A stretch of DNA of 64,000 bases from the NCBI RefSeq assembly GCF_046195335.1, contig NZ_CP176093.1. One strand, given 5' to 3'. The position numbers and the translations under genes were made by a program. Below are positions 32,845 through 41,740 of the stretch, one piece after another. The stretch is from Methanospirillum lacunae. Its GTDB lineage: Archaea > Halobacteriota > Methanomicrobia > Methanomicrobiales > Methanospirillaceae. The number at the start of each line of letters is the position of its first letter. Within the stretch, counting starts at the first letter, position 1. The notes beneath the pieces were generated by a model. The model worked only from the letters and a program-made list of their open reading frames with translations, was not told where the DNA came from and ran no database searches.

Positions 32845-33956
32845 CCCGGCTTGAATTTATGCAGGGAAACATTGCCTGTGCAGAAGGAGCCCTGGCTGCT
32901 GACTGCACATTCTTTGCCGGTTATCCTATCACCCCTTCCACTGAAGTAGCAGAGCATATGGCAGCAAAGTTGCCAAAAAGAAACGGATGCTTCATTCAGA
33001 TGGAGGATGAGATTGCAAGCATGGCTGCAATCATTGGTGCTGCATGGACCGGTGTCAGGGCCATGACTGCAACTTCAGGCCCCGGTTTTTCACTCATGAT
33101 GGAGAATATCGGGTATGCGGTAATGTCAGAAACACCCTGTGTGCTCGTCAACGTACAACGTGGAGGACCGTCAACCGGTCAGCCGACCATGGCAGCTCAG
33201 GGTGACATGATGCAGGTTCGGTTTGGCTCTCACGGAGATTTCAGCATCATTGCTCTCTCCCCGTCAACAGTGCAGGAGTGTTTTGAACTGACGGCAAAGG
33301 CGTTCAACCTGGCAGATCAATTCAGATGCCCTGTCTTTGTCATGGCTGATGAGGTTATCGGCCACATGCGTGAGAGGATCACAATCCCGGACAGTGTACC
33401 GGTTGTGAGAGCAAAACCCCTAAAAGATGACATGCTCCCCTTTGCACCTGAAGAAGATCTCATCCCCGGGTTTGCCGCGTTCGGAACTGGAAGAAAGATT
33501 CCGGTTACTGGTCTGACCCATAATGAGAAAGGATATCCTGACTCTACACATCCTGCCCGTCATGATTCCCTTGTCAGAAGACTGGTAAATAAAATAGAGA
33601 ATGCCCGTCATTCAATAGCAGACTATGAGATCGTCAATCAAGATGCTGAATATGTCTTTGTCTGTTATGGTTCTCCGGTAAGAACCGTGCAGGAGGTAGT
33701 TCAGCGTGCAAAGACTCCTGGAACCGGATATCTCAAGCTCAAAATAGTATGGCCGTTTCCTGAAGATCTTCTGGCCCGGTTTCCGAATGTAAAAGCCTTC
33801 ATCGTTCCTGAACTCAACCTCGGCATGATCTCACGTGAGATCGAACGTCATGTCTGTGTCCCTGTTATTTCAGCAGGTAAAATTGGTGGGGATCTTCATA
33901 CGCCAGATGAACTCATCGCAATCGTGGAAAAGCTTCGAGGAGGAGGCGGTATATGA
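32841..33956 (+). CDS. korA: 2-oxoglutarate:ferredoxin oxidoreductase, alpha subunit
   Basis: 371 residues, TTG start at 32841 overlapping the korD TGA, with GGTGA upstream; ATG 32859 is the alternative. FFAGYPITPSTEVAEHMA near residue 27 is the pyrimidine-binding domain signature of the 2-oxoacid oxidoreductase alpha chain. IQMEDEIASMAAIIGA, ATSGPGFSLMMENIGYA and QRGGPSTGQPT follow. With KorB it carries out reductive carboxylation of succinyl-CoA, or the reverse reaction. Confidence 0.92.
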   Translation: MTRLEFMQGNIACAEGALAADCTFFAGYPITPSTEVAEHMAAKLPKRNGCFIQMEDEIASMAAIIGAAWTGVRAMTATSGPGFSLMMENIGYAVMSETPCVLVNVQRGGPSTGQPTMAAQGDMMQVRFGSHGDFSIIALSPSTVQECFELTAKAFNLADQFRCPVFVMADEVIGHMRERITIPDSVPVVRAKPLKDDMLPFAPEEDLIPGFAAFGTGRKIPVTGLTHNEKGYPDSTHPARHDSLVRRLVNKIENARHSIADYEIVNQDAEYVFVCYGSPVRTVQEVVQRAKTPGTGYLKLKIVWPFPEDLLARFPNVKAFIVPELNLGMISREIERHVCVPVISAGKIGGDLHTPDELIAIVEKLRGGGGI

Positions 33957-34741
33957 GAGACGAATGGTTGAGATCTGACAGGCTGCCCCATATATATTGT
34001 GCAGGGTGCGGAAACGGGACCATCATCAACTGTGTACTTGAGGCGGTTGACCAGATTGGGTGGGAGATGGATGATACGGTCTTTGTTTCAGGTATCGGAT
34101 GCTCATCCCGTGCACCAGGCTACATCCTGACCGACTCACTTCATACTACCCACGGAAGAGCACTGGCATTTGCCACAGGTGTAAAAATGGCCAAACCGTC
34201 TCTCCATGTGGTAGTTTTCACCGGTGATGGGGATCTTTCAGCAATAGGTGGTAATCATTTCATCCATGCCTGTAGGAGAAATATTGATCTGACTGTTGTC
34301 TGTATGAACAACTACATTTATGGAATGACTGGTGGTCAGGGAAGTCCTACAACTCCAATAGGTAAAACTTCAACCACCACACCGTACGGTGCAGAAGAAA
34401 CCCCCTTTGATCTGGCAGAACTTGCGGTTGCCGCTGGTGCAAACTACGTGGCACGATGGACATCCTATCATGTCAAAAGATTGACGCAGGCTGTCATCGA
34501 CGGTATGAATACTCCGGGATTCTCCTTTATCGAGGTGAGATGTCAGTGTCCGACCTCGTATGGACGGCGTAATAAATACAGACAACCTGGGGATTTCGTA
34601 TCGTATCTGCGTGATAGTGCCATCCTGAAAGAGCAATGGGACAGAACTTCTCATCTGGATGAACCCCCTCAAGATAAGTTTCTAGTTGGTGAGTTTGTCC
34701 GAAGGAGCCGGCCGGTAATGGGGGTCCCCCATGAGGCATGA
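33953..34741 (+). CDS. korB: 2-oxoglutarate:ferredoxin oxidoreductase, beta subunit
   Basis: 262 residues, coupled to korA by a 4-base overlap. YCAGCGNGTIINCVLEA near residue 16 and GIGCSSRAPGYI hold conserved cysteines; VVVFTGDGDLSAIGGNHFIHA with later CMNNYIYGMTGGQ is the thiamine diphosphate/Mg site. It contains the cofactor where the oxoacid is bound. Confidence 0.93.
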   Translation: MRDEWLRSDRLPHIYCAGCGNGTIINCVLEAVDQIGWEMDDTVFVSGIGCSSRAPGYILTDSLHTTHGRALAFATGVKMAKPSLHVVVFTGDGDLSAIGGNHFIHACRRNIDLTVVCMNNYIYGMTGGQGSPTTPIGKTSTTTPYGAEETPFDLAELAVAAGANYVARWTSYHVKRLTQAVIDGMNTPGFSFIEVRCQCPTSYGRRNKYRQPGDFVSYLRDSAILKEQWDRTSHLDEPPQDKFLVGEFVRRSRPVMGVPHEA

Positions 34742-35264
34742 GGTCAGGTTTTCAGGATTTGGTGGTCAGGGAATCATTTTAAGTGCTGTTATCCTTGGCA
34801 GGGCCGCAGCACTCTATGACAACCGGTATGCTGTTCAGACGCAGGTATACGGGCCTGAAGCAAGGGGTGGTGCATCCATGAGCCAAGTCGTCATTGATGA
34901 CGAACCGATTCTCTTCCCAAAGGTAAAGACCCCAAATCTCTTCGTTATCATGAGCCAGGAAGGATTTGAGAAGTATGGTAAAAATGCTCATGCAGATGCA
35001 ACGATGCTTATCGACTCCGGTCTGGTTCATGACCGGCCATCCTGCAGATGTATTGAGATCCCGGCAACACGGGAAGCTAAAGAAAAGCTTGGCCGTGATA
35101 TCGTTGCCAATATAATTATGCTCGGCAGTCTGACGGGGGCCACTGCTGTTGTCTCAAAAGAAGCACTTGAAAAAGCAATCCTTGCAAGTGTCCCTAAGGG
35201 CACTGAGGAATTAAATCTGAAGGCAATGCGTCTTGGATTTGCATTAGCCTCCCCTGATCAGTAA
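34731..35264 (+). CDS. korC: 2-oxoglutarate:ferredoxin oxidoreductase, gamma subunit
   Basis: 177 residues, overlapping korB by 11 bases. VRFSGFGGQGIILSAVILGR near the start and QVYGPEARGGASMSQVVID near residue 38 are the diagnostic gamma-subunit motifs. It binds at the KorAB interface and is needed for CoA-dependent chemistry. Twelve bases separate it from sucC. Confidence 0.93.
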   Translation: MRHEVRFSGFGGQGIILSAVILGRAAALYDNRYAVQTQVYGPEARGGASMSQVVIDDEPILFPKVKTPNLFVIMSQEGFEKYGKNAHADATMLIDSGLVHDRPSCRCIEIPATREAKEKLGRDIVANIIMLGSLTGATAVVSKEALEKAILASVPKGTEELNLKAMRLGFALASPDQ

Positions 35265-35276
35265 GGAGAAACCTGG

Positions 35277-36359
35277 ATGAAGTTACTGGAATATGAAGCA
35301 AAAGAGATTCTGAAAGATGCAGGGGTCCCCGTTCCTAAGGGGATACTTATTCGCGCCGGAGATGATGCAGGTGCCGGGGCTGCGCAGATTGGAGAGTTGG
35401 TTGTAGTAAAAGCTCAGATTGATGTCGGCGGGCGTGGAAAGGCTGGAGGAATCCTGATGGCTGACTCTGCAACAGTTCAGGAGGTTGCAGATCGTCTGCT
35501 TGGATCACGAATCAAAGATGTTCCGGTACATGCTGTGCTTGTCGAGGAGCGGATCTCAATCGAGCATGAATATTATCTCTCCATCTCCATCGACCGGTCT
35601 TCAGGATCTCCTCTCATCCTCTTCACCTCCAGTGGTGGAGTTGAGATTGAGGAGGTAGCACGAACCAATCCTGATGCCATACGAAGGGCTGTTATTCATC
35701 CTCTTCTGACTGATGTTCCTGGTTATACGATACGTTATCTTCTCGACGGAGCACCGAGAGAACTAGGTCCGGTCATCAATAAACTCTACCACGTTTTCAG
35801 ATCACGTGACGCACTTCTGGCTGAAATCAACCCACTGGTTACAACTCCTTCCGGTGTGTATGCAGCAGATGGCAAGATCATCATTGATGATAATGCTCTC
35901 GCAAGACAGGGCATCTCTGAAAATCGTGATCTAACAGATCGGGAACGAAAAGCTGAAGAGTTTGGGTTTTCGTTTGTTGAACTGGATGGTTCAATTGGCG
36001 TGATAGGAAATGGTGCCGGACTCACTATGGCTACAGTGGATCTGATTACGGTTCTGGGAGGTAAACCTGCCAACTTCCTTGATGTTGGTGGCGGTGCTGA
36101 CCGCGTGAGGGTGGCCCATGCAGTGCAACTGCTTGGATCCATGCCCGGTGTTTCGGTCATCATTGTCAATCTTCTTGGTGGGATAACCCGGTGTGATGAA
36201 GTGGCTGCCGGAATTATTGACGCCGGAGTTAGCCAGCAGGTGATTGTCAGGCTGGCGGGCACCAATGAAGAACAAGGAAGGGAAATGCTGAATAAACATG
36301 GGTACCGGATGTTAGATACCATGGAAGAGGCAGTTTCCGCTGCTGTCGAGGTGGCATAA
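35277..36359 (+). CDS. sucC: Succinate-CoA ligase (ADP-forming), beta subunit
   Basis: 360 residues. ATP-grasp subunit that binds nucleotide and succinate. The start MKLLEYEAKEILKDAGVPVP, VVVKAQIDVGGRGKAGGI near residue 42, LLAEINPLVTTPSG near 182 and FLDVGGGADRVRVAHA near 258 are family motifs. In this organism it most likely works in the reductive direction, making succinyl-CoA for KorABCD. The stop overlaps sucD by one base. Confidence 0.93.
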   Translation: MKLLEYEAKEILKDAGVPVPKGILIRAGDDAGAGAAQIGELVVVKAQIDVGGRGKAGGILMADSATVQEVADRLLGSRIKDVPVHAVLVEERISIEHEYYLSISIDRSSGSPLILFTSSGGVEIEEVARTNPDAIRRAVIHPLLTDVPGYTIRYLLDGAPRELGPVINKLYHVFRSRDALLAEINPLVTTPSGVYAADGKIIIDDNALARQGISENRDLTDRERKAEEFGFSFVELDGSIGVIGNGAGLTMATVDLITVLGGKPANFLDVGGGADRVRVAHAVQLLGSMPGVSVIIVNLLGGITRCDEVAAGIIDAGVSQQVIVRLAGTNEEQGREMLNKHGYRMLDTMEEAVSAAVEVA

Positions 36360-37225
36360 TGATCTATGCGGATAAAAATACCCGGGTCATCGTTCAGGGT
36401 GCCACCGGTAACCAGGGTTCGTTTCACATCGGCAGGATGAATCAATATGCACAGTCTGTAGGAGGATGTGGGGTGGTCGCAGGGGTCACTCCAGGAAAAG
36501 GTGGGCAAGAGTCTGCCGGGGTCCCTGTTTATAACAGTGTTCAGGAGGCAGTTGATGCCCATGATGTATCTGCAAGCGTTATGTTCGTGCCCGGTGTTGC
36601 GGCTGGTGATTCGATCATGGAAGCAGCAGATGCCGGACTCGAACTGGTTGTTGCTATCACCGAACACATTCCTGTTCATGATGTGATGAAGGCATGTTCC
36701 TATGCAGCGATGCGTGACTGCACGGTCATCGGTCCTAACTGTCCTGGGCTTCTCTGTCCGGGTGAGATAAGCATGGGAATCATGCCCTCACATCTGTATA
36801 CCAGGGGCCCTGTTGGGGTTATCTCCAGGAGTGGAACCCTTACCTACGAGGTTGTTCATGAACTTACCAGGGCTGGAATTGGACAGAGCAGCGTTGTTGG
36901 AATTGGTGGTGATCCCGTAATCGGGCAAACTTTTGCAGATGTCCTGGAACAGTTTTCCGAAGATTCACAGACAAAAGCAGTGGTTCTCCTTGGTGAACTT
37001 GGAGGGAACCTTGAAGAGGAAGGAGCACGAATGGCTGACCTACCTGTAGTTGTTTTCATAGCCGGAACAACTGCTCCCCCCGAAAAGAGGATGGGTCATG
37101 CTGGAGCCATAGTTTCTGGTGGTGAAGGAGATGCAAACTCCAAAATAAAACGCCTGAAGTCTCTCGGTATTCCTGTTGCTTCACGGCTATCTGAAATACC
37201 TGGTCTGATCAAAGAGATGGTGTAA
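36359..37225 (+). CDS. sucD: Succinate-CoA ligase (ADP-forming), alpha subunit
   Basis: 288 residues. The CoA-binding Rossmann domain opens TRVIVQGATGNQGSFHI, IGPNCPGLLCPGEISMG is in mid-protein, and the phosphohistidine lies in KRMGHAGAIVSGGEGDA near residue 244. Last metabolic gene of the fum-kor-suc operon; the PH/zinc-ribbon gene starts 6 bases later and is probably cotranscribed. Confidence 0.93.
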   Translation: MIYADKNTRVIVQGATGNQGSFHIGRMNQYAQSVGGCGVVAGVTPGKGGQESAGVPVYNSVQEAVDAHDVSASVMFVPGVAAGDSIMEAADAGLELVVAITEHIPVHDVMKACSYAAMRDCTVIGPNCPGLLCPGEISMGIMPSHLYTRGPVGVISRSGTLTYEVVHELTRAGIGQSSVVGIGGDPVIGQTFADVLEQFSEDSQTKAVVLLGELGGNLEEEGARMADLPVVVFIAGTTAPPEKRMGHAGAIVSGGEGDANSKIKRLKSLGIPVASRLSEIPGLIKEMV

Positions 37226-37231
37226 AAAGAT

Positions 37232-38212
37232 ATGTCAATTCTTGATAACATCAAAGGACCCCGAAGTGGTGATGATGGTGATCCAAACGGTGGAAAGTTC
37301 AATCCGTTCAAGCTTCTTGATATCGGAGAGATCATGGTCAGGTACACTGACGGGATCAAGATCAAGGACTTCGTGTTTCTTTCAGTTCTAACCAGTGAGC
37401 GTCTCATTCTCATCGACAGTACAAAACAGGGTTCTGGGCAGATTGCAAAAGAAATCCCTTTCTCAGTAATTAAACTGGCAGAACTTGAGCGTGATGAGCG
37501 GGATCGCCCGACCCTAGCAATCTCCATGGAAGTAGGAGGGCAGCATCGTGTAATGCGGCTTGTCTTCACCGGCCTTATTAATGAGCCTGAAACTGAATGC
37601 AGGGAATGGTTTACAGCGATTAATGGATATCCACCTGAACGAATCGAAAAGCAGGAACTCAGACTGGACGAGCCAGCTACCCCTCCAGTACCAGAGCAAC
37701 GTCCTTACCCTACTGCAGTAGAGCAGCAACCTGTGTCTGTCCCCCCTCCGGTTAGTTATAATCCCCCGCCTGTATCTCCTATTCCTCCTGCTCCGACACT
37801 TGCTCCAGAAATAAAACAGCCGATCCCACAACCAGCTCCGGTCACATATACTCCCATAGAAGATGAGATCAGAACCCATGAACCGGTTCAGCCTCCAACG
37901 CCCGTGTATATACCGTCTCACCAACAGGAGCCTATAAAGCCGGCTCTCCGGGCTGAACCAGTACATGTTGTTCCAAAAGCATCTGCTATTCCATCTGCAG
38001 CAAAAAGGGTTGCCCCTTCCATTCCGGTTCAGGAAGGTTCTGTTCGGATCCTTATCGAAAAGCCGGATATCTCACCAATCAGGATACGTGCAGAGCCGAT
38101 AGGAGAGAAACAGCAGAAGGGAAGTACATCATGGAAGTATTGTATCCAGTGTGGCTCGCGTATACCTTCACAATCACGATTCTGCCAGTCATGCGGAAGT
38201 CAGCAAACCTGA
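37232..38212 (+). CDS. PH-like domain protein with proline-rich linker and C-terminal zinc ribbon
   Basis: 326 residues. Residues ~25-125 look like a bacterial-type PH-like beta barrel (ISVLTSERLILIDS-like; here FVFLSVLTSERLILIDST). A Pro/Val-rich linker (about 145-265) with many PPxP steps follows. The end holds CIQCGSRIPSQSRFCQSCG, a double-CxxC zinc ribbon. Such a layout suggests a tethered adaptor, with the ribbon as the contact module. It follows sucD by 6 bases without an obvious link to metabolism. Confidence 0.6.
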   Translation: MSILDNIKGPRSGDDGDPNGGKFNPFKLLDIGEIMVRYTDGIKIKDFVFLSVLTSERLILIDSTKQGSGQIAKEIPFSVIKLAELERDERDRPTLAISMEVGGQHRVMRLVFTGLINEPETECREWFTAINGYPPERIEKQELRLDEPATPPVPEQRPYPTAVEQQPVSVPPPVSYNPPPVSPIPPAPTLAPEIKQPIPQPAPVTYTPIEDEIRTHEPVQPPTPVYIPSHQQEPIKPALRAEPVHVVPKASAIPSAAKRVAPSIPVQEGSVRILIEKPDISPIRIRAEPIGEKQQKGSTSWKYCIQCGSRIPSQSRFCQSCGSQQT

Positions 38213-38215
38213 TTG

Positions 38216-38974
38216 ATGACTGAAACCCCGGTCCATACAAGGTACGTTGAACTGGATGCGGCCCGGGGAATCGCCATTAGTATGATGGTGATCTTTCATC
38301 TCGTCTTTGATCTTTCGTTCTTCTCACTTTATCCGGTTGAAACCTCACACGGCTTTTGGCGATTATTTGGATATACGACAGCAGCTCTCTTTGTATCCAT
38401 TGCCGGTGTAGCAGTAACTCTTCGTGCAGAGCGGGCTGCTACACCTGTAACTAAGTCCACTCCTGTTATTCCTTTTATTAGACGAGGTGTCTTTCTCATA
38501 GGAGTCGGATTTCTTGTTACACTCGGAACATTTGTATTTCTGCGTGGGGAAGGATATGTGCTCTTTGGAATCCTGCAACTCATTGGAACCTCAACGATTC
38601 TCGCACCCCTCTTCTTTAGATTTGGCAGGAAAGCAGCTATTCCCGGTGTCATAATAATCCTCACCGGATGGGTGATTACACTTCCAACCGGCCCGATCTG
38701 GCTATTATGGACTGGAGTGCATCCGGCAGATTATATCTCTGTGGATTATACTCCGCTCATTCCCTGGTTTGGGGTATTTCTTATAGGTATGGCTGCCGGG
38801 TTCTGGTTATATCCACTTGGTAGGAGATCATTCAGGGTTCCTTCCTGGGCTGATCGAATGCTCTACATCCCATCCCTTCCTGGAAAACATTCCCTGATTA
38901 TATATCTGGTACACCAGCCGATCCTGTTATTCATCTTAACAGTGGTATACGGAAAAATACCCGGGTTATGGTAG
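38216..38974 (+). CDS. HGSNAT/DUF1624-like membrane acyltransferase
   Basis: 252 residues with about seven hydrophobic helices. YVELDAARGIAISMMVIFHL near the N-terminus is the signature of the heparan-alpha-glucosaminide N-acetyltransferase catalytic domain (DUF1624), whose His is proposed to carry or accept acetyl groups. LGKHSLIIYLVHQPIL-like C-terminus (here PGKHSLIIYLVHQP) is also typical. It probably acylates a surface sugar or lipid; substrate unknown. ATG 38216 or the TTG three bases earlier may be used, directly after the previous stop. Confidence 0.68.
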   Translation: MTETPVHTRYVELDAARGIAISMMVIFHLVFDLSFFSLYPVETSHGFWRLFGYTTAALFVSIAGVAVTLRAERAATPVTKSTPVIPFIRRGVFLIGVGFLVTLGTFVFLRGEGYVLFGILQLIGTSTILAPLFFRFGRKAAIPGVIIILTGWVITLPTGPIWLLWTGVHPADYISVDYTPLIPWFGVFLIGMAAGFWLYPLGRRSFRVPSWADRMLYIPSLPGKHSLIIYLVHQPILLFILTVVYGKIPGLW

Positions 38975-38989
38975 TTCTGGAAAAAAAGG

Positions 38990-39760
38990 TTATCTTCTAA
39001 AGAACATTACAGTCGCGGCAACAACCAGTGAGAAGATAACAACTACCGCTGGAAGGGGAGTTTTTTTGCCTGTTGCTTGAGAAGGAGTGACTGATGAACT
39101 TGAAGAACTGTCGGAGAGATTTTTCTCTACTGCTTTAAGCCGGTCTTTTGCCATAGTGAGATTTTTATCCATATCAACTGCTCGTTTTAGGACATCTGCA
39201 GCACCAGTCAGGTTTCCGGTCTTTTCATACACAGTTCCAAGGTAATACCATCCAAGAGCCGAACTTGGATCAAACTTCGTTGCCTTTTCGAATGCCTCTG
39301 CCGCTCCGGTATAGTTCTGCTCCTCGTATCTGACAACACCAATATTTCGCCAGGCAATTGTCATATTCGGGTTGATACTGATAGCCTTCTCATATGCAGA
39401 TACCTCTTCTGACTTGTTGCCAAGCATTCCAAGTGTATAGCCCAAGTTGTACCAACCTTCTGGGTCTGTGGAATTAAGGCGGGTTGCATTCTCTAATGCA
39501 TCCTTTGCCTCTGAGTACCGTTTCTGTGCTGTCAGGCTCAGACCCAGATTGTTCCAGGCATCAGATAAATTGGGATCCATACTGACTGCTATCTGATATT
39601 CACGGGTTGCATTCTCTACAATGCCATAACTATAGAATGCATTACCCATCGTGTAATGATCTTGAGCCGTTTTCAGACTGGTATTGGTATCTGCCCACAC
39701 CTGACCGGTTAACCATAGGACAGACATGCTGATCAAAAACAACAGGATCATTTTTTTCAT
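38990..39760 (-). CDS. Secreted, membrane-anchored TPR protein (second)
   Basis: 256 residues. Signal peptide MKKMILLFLISMSVLWLTG with VWADTN cleavage region. About five TPRs: AFYSYGIVENATREYQIAV, AWNNLGLSLTAQKRYSEA, GWYNLGYTLGMLGN, AWRNIGVVRYEEQNY and GWYYLGTVYEKTGN. A Ser-rich spacer leads to a C-terminal hydrophobic anchor (VVVIFSLVVAATVMFF, ending RR). Architecture and start region (VWA-ES/DT-x-DA) match the protein at 4323-5276, so they are likely paralogues acting outside the membrane. Confidence 0.75.
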   Translation of the reverse strand: MKKMILLFLISMSVLWLTGQVWADTNTSLKTAQDHYTMGNAFYSYGIVENATREYQIAVSMDPNLSDAWNNLGLSLTAQKRYSEAKDALENATRLNSTDPEGWYNLGYTLGMLGNKSEEVSAYEKAISINPNMTIAWRNIGVVRYEEQNYTGAAEAFEKATKFDPSSALGWYYLGTVYEKTGNLTGAADVLKRAVDMDKNLTMAKDRLKAVEKNLSDSSSSSSVTPSQATGKKTPLPAVVVIFSLVVAATVMFFRR

Positions 39761-39827
39761 GATTTATCTGTACAAAAATTGAAGTGGATGAGGATAAGGA
39801 TGCCGGGTTATTGTAATCCAGCCTCTT

Positions 39828-41558
39828 TTACGATCCCATTTCATCTATAAACAGGGGAACCTGCGCAAATAATGAACAGTCAAATACTCCTCCAGGAGTA
39901 ATCCGCAGAGAGGGAATCACTGTAAGGGAGAGGAATGAGAGATACATAAATGGGTTTTCGATGGCTCCGGTTTTTTCCGTCAGTTTGTTGAGTTTTGATA
40001 ATTGGTTGTAAACCTGCGTGTATGGTTCATCGGCCATCAGGCCTGCACAGGATAAGGGCAGGACTGTGGAGAACCCATCATGAACACAAACCATTCCCCC
40101 CCGATTCCTGATTACTTCACGACAGGCATGAAGGATCTCATCATCGGATGTTCCTGCTGCGATGACATGGTGTGAATCATGTGCTACACTACTGGCAATT
40201 GCACCTTCTTTCATCTTGAGCCCGTGAACCAGCCCTATTCCCACCCGATCCTCATAATAACGGGATGCTACCACGACTTTGATGATATCTTGATCGATGT
40301 CATAAGGTGTCTCTCCTGATATTTCATAGATGAGAGAATCGGTTGCTATCTGTTCTGGAATAATCCCCACAACACGAGCCCTTCCATTACCTGTAATCCT
40401 GATATCTTCAGGTGAGGGAACATGCGATCTGAATTGGTATGAACAGGTTGGTGTGGCATGATAGGAAATGTTCAGAATTTCCTTACCATGCTTGAAGGTT
40501 CTTATTACGTTGCAGGTATTCACGTCGTCTATAACACAGAAGTCCGCGAGCCGTCCAGGGTTTAGGGCCCCACGATCATGCAATCCAAACCGTTCAGCAG
40601 GTGAGAGGGTTGCCAAGCGATAGGCGAGTTCAGGTTCAAGGCCTGATTCGATTGCTTTTCTTATACAATCATCGATGTGACCTGATTCTACAAGCATATC
40701 TACATGGCGGTCGTCGGTACAAAATGAGCATCGATCTGCGGTTGCTGAAGTAATGGCAGGAAGAAGAACATTAAGGTTTTTTTCTGTTGAACCCTCCCTG
40801 ACATACAGATACATCCCGGACTTTATTTTTTCCCGGGCTTCTTCCAATGAGATTGTTTCGTGATCTGACTGGACCCCTGTTGCTATATATGCCTGAAGAT
40901 CGGGACCTCTGAGAAATGGAGCATGCCCTTCTTTGATATCAGAAAGAGCAAGTTTTTTCATCACATCAGGGTCCTGGTTTAGTGTCCCTGGTACGTTCAT
41001 CATCTCACCCAGTCCCACAACTCCACTATGATGTATGAACATAGTCAGATCTTCAGCACTCAAAATTTCTGCTGACTCATCAAGGGGAGTGGCAGGAACA
41101 CAGGAGGGGAGGGTAAAGAACAGGTCTAGAGGTGTAACATCTTGAGATTTCAACATGTATTTGATCCCATCTTTACCGCAGACATTTGCGATCTCATGTG
41201 GGTCTGCGATTACTGTTGTTGTTCCATGCAAGAGTACAACTCTGGCATATTCAGCTGGAGTGAGCAGTGAACTTTCAATATGAACATGAGCATCAATTAA
41301 TCCTGGGACTATTGACAATCCTTTGAGATTCAGTTCATGCATGCCATGATAATTTCCGACTCCGGCAATTCTGCCATCCTGAATAGCCAGTGAACCTATC
41401 TCCCATTCCCTGATAAATGGATTGTATATTTGAGCATTGGTTATTACCAGATCAGCAGGTCTGACTCCTCGTGCAACATCAATAAACAATTTCATCTTGT
41501 CGGTGTTGGTTATGGTATTCACTATTGGGAGAGTTCTGTTCATTATGGGATTTAACAT
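39828..41558 (-). CDS. ade: Adenine deaminase
   Basis: About 576 residues. It converts adenine to hypoxanthine and ammonia in purine salvage. GLIDAHVHIESSLLTPAEYA near residue 91 carries the metal-binding His pair, TTTVIADPHEIANVCG the next ligands, GALNPGRLADFCVIDD the amidohydrolase strand, and SHHVIAAGTSDDEI the late active-site block. The start is uncertain: TTG 41615, ATG 41558, 41543 or 41495 are all in frame and none has a clear ribosome site; family alignment would favour one of the shorter forms. Confidence 0.88.
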   Translation of the reverse strand: MLNPIMNRTLPIVNTITNTDKMKLFIDVARGVRPADLVITNAQIYNPFIREWEIGSLAIQDGRIAGVGNYHGMHELNLKGLSIVPGLIDAHVHIESSLLTPAEYARVVLLHGTTTVIADPHEIANVCGKDGIKYMLKSQDVTPLDLFFTLPSCVPATPLDESAEILSAEDLTMFIHHSGVVGLGEMMNVPGTLNQDPDVMKKLALSDIKEGHAPFLRGPDLQAYIATGVQSDHETISLEEAREKIKSGMYLYVREGSTEKNLNVLLPAITSATADRCSFCTDDRHVDMLVESGHIDDCIRKAIESGLEPELAYRLATLSPAERFGLHDRGALNPGRLADFCVIDDVNTCNVIRTFKHGKEILNISYHATPTCSYQFRSHVPSPEDIRITGNGRARVVGIIPEQIATDSLIYEISGETPYDIDQDIIKVVVASRYYEDRVGIGLVHGLKMKEGAIASSVAHDSHHVIAAGTSDDEILHACREVIRNRGGMVCVHDGFSTVLPLSCAGLMADEPYTQVYNQLSKLNKLTEKTGAIENPFMYLSFLSLTVIPSLRITPGGVFDCSLFAQVPLFIDEMGS

Positions 41559-41673
41559 TGTATCATTCAAGATCCAGTTTACGAAGGGGACAATTTGGCG
41601 TCGTGAATCTGACAAATCATGCCAGCATGAATAATTAGATCCGGGAAAATACCTGGCACTTTTAATTGAATAC

Positions 41674-41682
41674 TTTTATAAA
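41674..41682 (+). promoter_or_regulatory. TATA box of the archaellum operon
   Basis: TTTTATAAA, about 60 bases upstream of arlCE ATG 41741. The predicted start near 41705 gives a leader of roughly 35 bases. It is the only clear core promoter before the arl cluster. Confidence 0.5.
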
Positions 41683-41740
41683 ACTCGTGCGTTTCAGGTC
41701 CTAACTATTAAATATCTCAGATAGTAACAGATAGATCACT

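Noticed and set aside
35786..36679. 297-codon open frame on the minus strand
   Set aside because: It lies entirely antisense to sucC and sucD, which have clear family motifs; the frame is Pro/Ser/Arg-rich low-quality sequence, a shadow.
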